Source: Chromera velia (lineage: Eukaryota > Sar > Chromeraceae). From it: a stretch of 34,448 bases of DNA. Below, piece after piece: positions 21,107 through 28,799 of the stretch. The first letter of the stretch is position 1; every line of letters begins with the position of its first letter. The stretch covers positions 1,963 through 36,410 of the forward strand of contig JAHBMJ010001014.1 of the NCBI GenBank assembly GCA_018398765.1, read 5' to 3'. The notes below the pieces were generated by a model. The model was given only the letters and a program-made list of their open reading frames with translations. It was not told where the DNA came from and made no database searches. The translations under genes and the position numbers were made by a program.

Positions 21107-21693
21107 GAGAAGAAGAAGAAACATATAGTCTGTCTGCCTTGTCTGTTGTGTTCATGAAGAAAAGAGGGGAGAAGAAGAAGCATTTAGTCTGTCTTGCTAG
21201 AGTCGGTTCATCCGTCAGCGCTTAGAATGGTCTTTGCTTTTGTCGTGAGACTAGAATGTCCGAAAAAAAACTACAGCTCATACGGTCTGCACATCTGCCC
21301 ACCTATCTGTATGCATCCGTGCATGCATGTCTGTATTGAGACAGAGCTGCATGGGTCCTCAGTGGTTCTTCAAAATGAACGATCTGTATTCTGTAATCCC
21401 TTCAAGCGCATTGTTTATTTACCCATTGACTGTTCGATGATAAGGTAGGTAGGGAAGGGACTCTTGTCCCGTCCATCCAGCCCCCCCTTTAATTTTGTGT
21501 TTGCACACTCATGTGTGTCACGCTCTCTCGTTCCTTTGCCGTTTGGATGTCGACACGTAAAGGCGTGAATTATCTCAGAGTTCTCTCGGCTTTGCGTTCT
21601 GACGCACGCATGCACACGCCTCCTTCCTCCCTTCGCTTGTGTGGACTGCAGGTTTCGGACAGCGTGAGGGAATTGGCGGGATCTGCCGACTGA
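18755..21693 (+). CDS. DNAL1: Axonemal dynein light chain 1 (leucine-rich repeat protein)
   Basis: Five exons, 18755-18953, 19521-19720, 20095-20160, 20768-20830 and 21652-21693, give 189 residues, essentially the family length (about 190). Frames agree at every join: one base at 18953 completes Lys in [12 protein letters not shown], the rest are phase 0. Family landmarks in order: [109 protein letters not shown]. These are the leucine-rich repeats and C-terminal cap. Orthologues bind the motor domain of the outer-arm gamma heavy chain and the A-tubule, tuning ciliary motility, so the organism should make motile flagella. All four acceptors end in TGCAG; donors are GTCAGT, GTCGGT, GTCAGT, GTCGGT. 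The last exon (14 codons) is the least certain, chosen for acceptor, phase and total length. Introns are packed with simple repeats. Confidence 0.95.
19170..19445. repeat. Pyrimidine-rich tract with CCTT repeats, DNAL1 intron 1
   Basis: Almost uninterrupted C/T sequence with TTCCTTCC tandem blocks near 19300-19375. It lies upstream of the exon 2 acceptor. Ser/Phe/Leu/Pro-rich ORFs across it are artefacts. Confidence 0.85.
20203..20278. repeat. CT then CCTT microsatellites, DNAL1 intron 3
   Basis: A CT dinucleotide block (about 20203-20230) passes into TTCC tetranucleotides (to about 20278), shortly after the exon 3 donor at 20161. Confidence 0.9.
20495..20563. repeat. CA dinucleotide microsatellite, DNAL1 intron 3
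   Basis: ACACAC repeats with a few G and T interruptions in the left half and a pure CA run from about 20526. A GTGA/GAATGTGT-rich stretch follows at 20670-20765, just before the exon 4 acceptor. Confidence 0.92.
21077..21107. repeat. CTGT microsatellite, DNAL1 intron 4
   Basis: Nearly eight perfect CTGT units, followed by a GAAGAAGAAGAAACATATAGTCTGTCTG segment that resembles a spacer in intron 2 of the membrane-protein gene (about 4030-4060: GAAGAAACATATAGCCTGTCTG). Confidence 0.9.
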
Positions 21694-22597
21694 TGGGGGC
21701 ATCGCCTCTCCTTTGCTGGTTGGCGACTGGCTTAGCGATTGGTGGAGGGAAAGCAAAAGGTTCCCGGGCACACACGTCAAGTTTGGTTTTAGAATCATCT
21801 GCTGATGCAAATTACATGATCGCATCAGCAGGCAGTATAAAGAATTGACTTAATTGTATTGAAATACACATACATATAAAACATGCAAGCAAGTTGAAGC
21901 AACAAAAGTTCAGTAAAAACTAGAGTAAAAACTGTACATTGCACAAATACATTAATATTGAAATACTAACTATTACTAAGTAACTGTTCAAGTTCGAAGT
22001 TCATTATAATTAGGAAAGTACATCGTCTTGTTTCTATATTTGATTGATTTGATTGATAACTTGAATGAAATAGAAATTATAAAATTCTAATCAATAAATT
22101 GTTGAATATAATCAGAATGTTGATCTTCTATATATTAACATATACTTGCATGGAGGATATACTAAAATTAATTAACTTAAAATTAAGTTAAAGATAGGAT
22201 AGGATGAATGTTCCGGCTAACGTTCATTTATGACTAAATTTGCTCTATATTGTTTCTTTAATTCATTCGCTGTCGCATCTTCTGTTAGACTCCCCGGGAT
22301 CATTTGTTCACGATGATCGAAGGCCAGTGCATCTTCTTCTGCCAAACGCCGCATATTAACACCTCTTAGATTGATTCTCTTCTCTCAGAGACTGCATACA
22401 TGTGTGGAGAGCCATCAAACCAGTCAGGAGTCTGCATAGCTTTCTTTCCTTTTGCTGGAGTCAGTCTCAACGCTTCAATGTGTATATATGCAGGCGTTCG
22501 AAAGACTACTGTATGTAGTGATTCACTCTCAAGGGTGCATGTGCACACCGTAAGCAGATCATCCATGCACCTTCTTTACCGCAGGGAGGGAAGGGAT
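21694..22597. other. Convergent intergenic region, AT-rich
   Basis: Between the 3' ends of DNAL1 and the secreted-protein gene. From about 21840 to 22260 it is strongly AT-rich. ORFs near 21700-21850 and 22366-22566 are short and without domains. No RNA gene seen. Confidence 0.5.
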
Positions 22598-25426
22598 TCA
22601 CGCCGTCGGCCCCTGAATTTCAAACATTTCGTCTTGTGCCAGTCCCTGCGCGATTGCAACCGTGTACGCAAAGGGGGGTACCTCGGGTCCCTCATATGCC
22701 GGATTGTACTGCTGGAAGATGTCCGCCATCAGTTGACCGACATCGACGTTCCCCCCCATGGAGCCTTCCAGACCTTCCGCCTCCACAAGGGCCTTTACGG
22801 ATTTCGCATTTGCCAGTCTTTGGGGGGTTGCGGAGAACTCGCCGTCTTTGAACTCTGGCTGGAAGACCTCATAGAGGGCTTTGGCAGGGGCCATCTCCTG
22901 ATCTTTGCTCAGCCCGCCGGACTTCCACAGGTCCATTGCCCAGCCATACCAGAAAGATTTCTTCCCCTGCGTACTAATCTCCAGCAACCACCCCCTTTTG
23001 TAAACTTCTTCAAACGTTTCCGCGATGTCCTTAACCCCCGACTTCAAATATTCGAACCACCCCTCTTTGCCTTCTTTCTTCTTCTCTTCAACTTCTTCCT
23101 TCAGGCTGTCCAGCCTTTGGAGTTCGTCCATTTTGTCGAAGAATCCTGCCAGACAGACAGACAGAAAGACAGACAAACAGGCAAACATATAGACAAGCAG
23201 ATAAATAGACAAGCAGCCAAACAGACAAACAGACAGACAAACAAACAAACACACAAACCGACAAACATACAAATAAGATAAACAGGCAGACAGACAGACC
23301 GAGCCACACAGTGAAAGTGTAAGTGCGTGTGTGTGTGTGTCATAGAATACATACATAAATTTGGATGACTGAATGCATGATTGCATGCCAACTCAAGTCA
23401 TGAGTGCATCATCTTCCCATGATTGACTGCCAACTCGTATTTATCTATGAGGAAGGAACCTCACACCGGTTGCCTTTCTGCCTGCGTGAATAGATCGAAA
23501 GATTCATTTGAACAGCCGTGAGACAGACGTGAACGAACGCAACTGGAGGGAGACAGGGGCAACAGTCTGAGTGGAGAGACAGAGAAGTTTGTTGAGCATT
23601 CGACACAAGGTGCAAGCAGATCGAGAGCAACAACTGAATTGTATTTCCGCCTTCTCCAGACAGACGTCGGTCAGACAGCTAATTTTGCTTTTTCTGAATG
23701 CTGTCTCTTCCTTCTACAGACAGACGGACAGACTGGTAATTTTGTTTTTTTTTGAATGCCGTCTCTTCCTTCTATAGACAGACGGAGAGACAGGTAATTT
23801 TGTATTTTTTTTTTAATGGTGTGTCTTCCTTCTCCAGACAGACGGACAGACAGTTTTTTTTTTTTTTGAATGGTGTCTCTTCCTTCTCCAGACAGACGGA
23901 GAGACAGGTAATTTTGTTTTTGTTTTTAATGGTGTCTCTTCCTTCTACAGACAGACGGACAGACAGGTAATTTTGTTTTTTTTTTGAATGGTGTCTCTTC
24001 CTTCTACAGACAGACGGACAGACAGTTTTTTTTTTTTTTTTGAATGGTGTCTCTTCCTTCTACAGACAGACGGACAGACAGTTTTTTTTTTTGAATGGTG
24101 TGTCTTCCTTCTCCAGACAGACGGACAGACAGTTTTTTTTTTTTTTTGAATGGTGTCTCTTCCTTCTCCAGACAGACGGAGAGACAGGTAATTTTGTTTT
24201 TGTTTTTAATGGTGTCTCTTCCTTCTACAGACAGACGGACAGACCGAATTTTGTTTTTTTTTTGAATGGTGTCTCTTCCTTCTACAGACAGACGGACAGA
24301 CAGTTTTTTTTTTTTTTTGAATGGTGTGTCTTCCTTCTCCAGACAGACGGACAGACAGTTTTTTTTTTTGAATGGTGTCTCTTCCTTCTCCAGACAGACG
24401 GACAGACAGTTATTATTATTATTTTTTTTTAATTATGTTCCTTCCTTCTCCAGACAGACGGACAGACAGATACGCAGCAACACTGACAGACAGCAATCAG
24501 GCAGGCAGTATGATTTCTTCAAACCGACCTTGGGTTACGAAATGTAAAACAGAGACACAAACAGAGACAGAGGAGGAGGAACAAACAAAGAAAGACAGCC
24601 AAGGCTGACCTTGGGTACCCATGATCAGAACACCCAGCGAGGCCTTGACATTCCGCATGCCCTTTATCCAGTGGCGCACATCGGCGGTCTTAATCGACAG
24701 CCTCACAGGACGGCACTTCTCCTCTGTCCCAACAACGCCTTTCTCTGTCCGGGCATTCCCCTCAAACTCGGCATCGGGGTGCTGCATTCCGCGGCACCAG
24801 TCCCAGGCACTGCTCTTTAGAGTATAGTCGTATCTGAGTGGGATAGTTCGGACTTGGGGCCCAGTGGTACTATTGTCGATCCAAACGGCCCGCACTGTCC
24901 CCATGGTATTGCCCATTCTTCCAATATACATCTCCCCTTTCAGGTAGAAGGCGATCTGCACATTCACGCCGCCCTTAATCGGGCCAAGCTGCTCGACAAG
25001 TAATGACTGAATTTGACCGAAAGCGTCCTCGAGCCCTCGGGAAAAAGAGAGCCTTATACCGGTGACCCAAGGGTCATCTCTGGCGAGGTCCTCACTGACA
25101 GCCGAAGTACCAGTCCTCATTGCTTCAGCGAGCAGGGGGAAGGCGGCGCTCAACCACTTCCCCCCCTCTGGACCAAAAGCTTCACAGATGAGCATCGCCC
25201 AACCGTTGGTAAAAGTGAAGGTCTCCGCTTTGTTTTTGGCATAATTCTCGGAAATCGTTCCGGGCAGACTCACACCCCCAAGCAACCACTTTCCATCATC
25301 CACTGTGGCTTCAACGGGCGTGAACACCTCAGGCTCGGTGTCAGTTTTTGTTGCTGACTTGAGCTTTAGTGCGAAAGTTTGCGCGAAGATCGCGACGAAG
25401 ATGATCACAGCAGTCGGGTACTTCAT
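22598..25426 (-). CDS. Secreted protein of unknown family, two exons
   Basis: Exons 25426-24610 and 23145-22598 (transcript order) give 454 residues. One base at 24610 plus two at 23145 complete a Gly codon, so the frame is exact. The donor is GTCAGC; the acceptor ends in GGCAG. Residues 1-19 (MKYPTAVIIFVAIFAQTFA) form a clear signal peptide with likely cleavage after FA, so the protein should enter the secretory pathway. The first exon encodes a mixed alpha/beta-looking domain with few cysteines (LICEAFG, WDWCRGM, EEKCRPV). The second starts with a charged segment likely to form a coiled coil (DELQRLDSLKEEVEEKKKEG), then a Trp/Tyr-rich region (KSFWYGWAMDLW) and an acidic C-terminus. I see no known domain or catalytic motif. 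Its 1464-bp intron contains two large repeat arrays. Confidence 0.75.
23146..23310. repeat. CAGA/CAAA tetranucleotide array beside the intron acceptor
   Basis: On the + strand it reads CCAGACAGACAGACAG, then CAAACAGACAAACA variants. On the transcribed (minus) strand this is a CTGT/TTGT array that runs straight into the acceptor TCTGGCAG of exon 2. A GTGTGTGTGT run lies at about 23327-23340. Confidence 0.9.
23649..24475. repeat. Minisatellite of about 52-60 bp, 15 copies, inside an intron
   Basis: Each unit reads on the + strand CTTCCTTCTMCAG, then ACAGACGGACAGACAG, then either GTAATTTTGT or directly a poly-T run of about 9-15, then GAATGGTGTCT. Copies start near 23649, 23707, 23766, 23825, 23879, 23937, 23997, 24052, 24104, 24158, 24218, 24276, 24328, 24381 and 24442. 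Unit length varies mainly through the poly-T run and presence or absence of GTAATTTTG. The host gene runs on the minus strand. ORFs here (QTDRQ repeats) are artefacts. Confidence 0.92.
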
Positions 25427-25666
25427 CGCGAACGCTTGAGACTGAGATAAAAACTTGATTTAGGTAACAGACCTCTGAGAGCAAAGTCCGCGAGTAGCAG
25501 ATGTGTTGCTTACAGATTAATTGCCGTCAGACAGGTCGTGAATGAATGATGGCATGTAATTCACTCAATGCTCTCTCATCAATCTGTAGAGTCCTGCAAT
25601 TCATACATGCAGACACGCGTATACGTATACGTCTCTTTCGATCAAAAAAAACAGCTTCGAAAAATG

Positions 25667-25742
25667 ATGCATGCATGCATGCATCCATCTTTTTTTTTTG
25701 TTTTTGTGCATGCAATGTGCATGCATGCATGATGCATGCATG
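25667..25742. promoter_or_regulatory. Cluster of TGCATGCA motifs upstream of a gene start
   Basis: Tandem overlapping GCATGC sites lie about 240-315 bases upstream of the secreted-protein start codon. GCATGC/TGCATGCA are known binding motifs of ApiAP2 factors in apicomplexans. Here the regulatory role is inference, and simple-repeat expansion of TGCA is an alternative. Confidence 0.35.
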
Positions 25743-25789
25743 TTTTATATTAAATTTTTTCTATTATTAATATATAATACAAGTGCGTG

Positions 25790-25806
25790 CGCGCGCTCTG
25801 CGCGCG
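25790..25806. repeat. GC hairpin, 7-nt arms
   Basis: CGCGCGC-TCT-GCGCGCG is a perfect inverted repeat with a 3-nt loop, about 365 bases upstream of the secreted-protein start and surrounded by AT-rich DNA. Confidence 0.75.
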
Positions 25807-26433
25807 GAGGTGAGTGAGTTTGGCAGTGCATGCATGCATGAGACGCTGTTGATCGATTGTGCCGTATATTTTGAAGAGAGACGCACTATGCCAAACTCAT
25901 TATAAATATAATTTTGACTGATCTCGTAATATATTGGCCGCGGCTTTATATATTATCAGGCCTCTCAGTTTGGTCCCTGCTGGATTGAAAATATTAATTG
26001 GATGAACTAAAATTTTGGATGAGCACATACAACCTGTGTGAAATTCGAGGACGATATAATAATTTACCATCGTTTAATTTCACAATAGGATTATCACTTA
26101 CGTTAGATAACTAACAAGTTTGTTCGCGTGCATTTATGCGTGAAGGCAACTTCGTGTGAGTAACTTTGTGCAAAAATCTTGGAGAGCAGCTCAGGTATTA
26201 ACAAATCATTGTAAATCCGAGGCCCTGAGAAGTATCGGAATCTCGCGCTAGCACTAGCTAGCATAAAAATTGCGCATGCACGTGATTTTTAAGTACCGCT
26301 GCCTGAGTCAAGACCGATTTGGAATAAGATACTCATCTGACTTAGCATATGAGGCTGAGTATATGTGTCTCTAATAATAATACTCTATACTAGTAATATC
26401 AACATTTTTAACCACACTTATTATCACGTTAAA

Positions 26434-27088
26434 TGTTATGGAAGCAGAGCTTAGGACATACTCTGCTATAAGGCTGTAGCTGCACCGAAACCGTCAGCTA
26501 AGCCTAGCCATCAAACGTGGTTTGGGGAGAGAGAGTACTCAGCTAATCTGAGGACTTCCCACGTGTCATCACTATGAACTATAGACACGCCTCTCTCTAC
26601 TTGTATGGAACCTATGAATACGGTTCATCCCAGACTAACACACACGGTTCACCAACAAACAGTGAACCTAGGGAACAGGGAAATCGGGAAGTGTCAGTCC
26701 AACGCTGGATCAACATTCCACAGAAACGAATGATCGATCAGCACTCTTACTCACAGGACAGCATACACGAACTTGCATGCACATTGCAATGCAGATGCAT
26801 ATGAGATGACGTATAGCGGTATTTAAAGGCAAGACGCAGGAGCAAGGGCCACAGCCGCTACCGGCATGTCGCCGCCCACAGTTTGACGCCCACAGAGACT
26901 TATGCAAGTATCAGTGACCCGGCATGCCTTGGCGTATGTGGCCCTCAACTCAAGGACCTCACCAAACAGGCTTAAACAAACAGGCCAAACAACATCAAAC
27001 AGCTAACAGGCCTAACAAGCCAAACGACAGACTTCAGCTCACTTACTCTAGTCAAACAACAGGCTCTGGTTAGCCATTTTCCCTCACA
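26434..27088 (-). repeat. 3' LTR of the non-autonomous element
   Basis: 655 bp, direct repeat of 28145-28799. On the minus strand it contains GCCTTTAAATACCGC (from about 26818-26832), a TATA-like box; the other copy has GCCCTTAAGTACCCC at the same place. Confidence 0.92.
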
Positions 27089-27110
27089 GATCACCCCCCG
27101 AGAGAACTCC
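27089..27110 (-). other. Polypurine-tract-like segment
   Basis: On the minus strand the interior ends GGAGTTCTCTCGGGGGGTGATC directly before the LTR. The run of six G is the likely core, though it is less pure than many polypurine tracts. A related copy lies at 27432-27453 inside the element. Confidence 0.45.
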
Positions 27111-27769
27111 ATGAAACAAAGCTCTCGAGTCAACACATGAACCGATATGAACTGCCCACGCTAGATGTCATTAATGCAATCGACTGCAGACTACCTTTTA
27201 TCTGACTCAGACTCAAAAAAGTGATGGACTAACTAACTAACAAACTGTTGAACAAACTAACGAACAAACGAATGGATGGACGACTCAAGATAACTGACTT
27301 AACAACTGACAAACATCTAACACCCAGTTCCCTCCAACCACATGAGCTTACATTCAAGCTCGACTTGACTGTCACTTGCGGATGAGTTCAACAGAATGGC
27401 ACATGCATAAACTTATACGCTTTCTCTCATAGATCACCCCCTGTCTGAACTCACGCAAGGAGGGAAGACACACTTTGAGAGAAACAGTCACCTACAATGA
27501 AGAAACTTTGTCTGTCTTTCTTTTAGTTTGCAGGTGCATAGAGATGACGGTATGCTTGACTCCTCAAAAGAACCAGTCCCTTCCTTACAACACGGAAGCA
27601 CAGCTTTTCGTGCCTACAGACCTAACTAAACGACTCTATTGATCAAGCGGACTCAAGCTGACTATAACACAGCCACAAATCTGGACAACGACCGTGTGCT
27701 TCCGTAACAATTGGTACTTGCCTGCATCGGGCTCGTACTGTTGACTGTGAGCTTGACTCCGCTTTTGTC

Positions 27770-28069
27770 TCACTCTATAATGGTCGTTGTCTCGTTTTCG
27801 GTTTTGCTTCGACTCGTGGAGACGGACTTCTTCCGAAGTCGTTTGTTTGTTCTGCTTGCTGCGGGGCCCTGAGTCTCTTCAGGGCAACAGTTGTTACTCT
27901 GTGGCGGCATGTTAGTGCCCTTGTTCTCGTTTTCGCTGCAGTAAAGCAGCTTGGAACCTTGGAAGAGCGCTTGTTGGACAGAGGCCGTCTTGTATCCTAA
28001 GGAGATGAATGGAGACGGCAAGTTTGCGCTGTCTGTTCTGTCCGTCCGTCTGAGGCGCTTGAAGGGCAC
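27770..28069 (-). CDS. 99-codon ORF in the non-autonomous element
   Basis: The first sizeable ORF after the primer binding site on the element's own strand. The product is basic and polar, with Ser/Thr/Asn-rich stretches and no visible domain. It could be a remnant of gag or a chance ORF. The remaining interior (27089-27769) has only short interrupted ORFs and repeated CAAACTAAC-like motifs. Confidence 0.25.
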   Translation of the reverse strand: MPFKRLRRTDRTDSANLPSPFISLGYKTASVQQALFQGSKLLYCSENENKGTNMPPQSNNCCPEETQGPAASRTNKRLRKKSVSTSRSKTENETTTIIE

Positions 28070-28124
28070 AGCAGTGATCGGAGGTGCTTGTTTGAAGGGC
28101 GTTTCCTTTACTGCGACGGTTCGG

Positions 28125-28142
28125 GCCCGCCTGGGAGCACCA
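28125..28142 (-). other. Primer binding site (tRNA 3' end complement)
   Basis: On the minus strand TGGTGCTCCCAGGCGGGC starts two bases inside the 5' LTR. The + strand reads GCCCGCCTGGGAGCACCA, the 3' end of a tRNA including CCA, discriminator A, a 7-nt acceptor strand and the T-stem strand CCGCC. Resemblance to a tRNA T arm continues beyond 18 nt (see findings). I cannot assign the tRNA. Confidence 0.82.
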
Positions 28143-28144
28143 AT

Positions 28145-28799
28145 TGTTATAGAAGTAGAGCTTAGGACACGCTCTGCTATAAGGCTGTAGCTGCACCGAA
28201 ACCGTCAGCTAAGCCTAGCCATCAAACGTGGTCTGGGGAGAGAGAGTACTCAGCTAATCTGAGGACTTCCCATGTGTCATCACTATGAACTATAGACACG
28301 TCTCTCTCTACTTGTATGGAACCTATGAATACGGTTCATCCCAGACTAACACATACGGTTCACCAACAAACAGTGAACCTAGGGAACAGGGAAATCGGGA
28401 AGTGTCAGTCCAACGCTGGGTCAACATTCCATAGAAACGAACGATCGATCAGCACTCTTACTCACAGGACAGCATATACGAACTTGCATGCACACTACAA
28501 TGCAGATGCGCGTGAGATGACGTATAGGGGTACTTAAGGGCAAAACGTAGGAGCAAGGGCCATGGCCGCTACCGGCATGCCGCCGCCCATAGTCTGATGC
28601 CCACAGAGACTCACGCAAGTATCAGTGACCCGGCATGCCTTGGCGTATGTGGCCCTCAACTCAAAGACCTCACCAAACAGGCTTAAACAAACAGGCTAAA
28701 CAGCATCAAACAGCCAACAGGCCTAACAAGCCAAACGACAGACTTCAGCTCACTTACTCCAGTCAAACAACAGGCTCCGGTCAGCCACTTTCCCTCACA
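28145..28799 (-). repeat. 5' LTR of the non-autonomous element
   Basis: 655 bp, direct repeat of 26434-27088, adjacent to the primer binding site on the minus strand. Ends are TGTGAGGG and CTATAACA in element orientation. Confidence 0.92.

Larger units (their letters stand above)
25427..26433. other. 5' flank of the secreted-protein gene, then AT-rich spacer
   Basis: Upstream of the secreted-protein start lie two blocks of TGCATGCA motifs (about 25667-25685 and 25708-25742), separated by poly-T, and a GC hairpin at 25790-25806. A short ACGCGTATACGTATACGT segment sits near 25615. From about 25860 the DNA is AT-rich without a recognisable gene, up to the left LTR. Confidence 0.5.
26434..28799 (-). 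mobile_element. Non-autonomous LTR retrotransposon (2366 bp)
   Basis: Two direct repeats of equal length (655 bp) bound a 1056-bp interior. In + orientation the repeats begin TGTTAT and end CTCACA, so on the minus strand they run TGTGAG to ATAACA, the usual TG...CA form. On the minus strand a primer binding site sits two bases inside the 28145-28799 LTR, fixing that LTR as 5' and the element on the minus strand. A G-rich polypurine-like segment abuts the other LTR. The interior lacks room for reverse transcriptase or integrase and shows no such motifs, so the element must depend on proteins supplied in trans. Flanks are TTAAA (26429-26433) and TTCAA (28800-28804), a possible 5-bp target duplication with one mismatch. 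The LTRs differ at about 38 positions by eye. Confidence 0.9.

Noticed and set aside
23088-23391. Cys-Leu-Ser-Val repeat ORFs on the minus strand
   Set aside because: Translations of the CTGT-type intronic array.
23649-24475. Regular repeats with similar spacing resembling a CRISPR array
   Set aside because: The units are contiguous repeats differing mainly in poly-T length; there are no unique spacers and no cas genes, and the sequence is eukaryotic and intronic.
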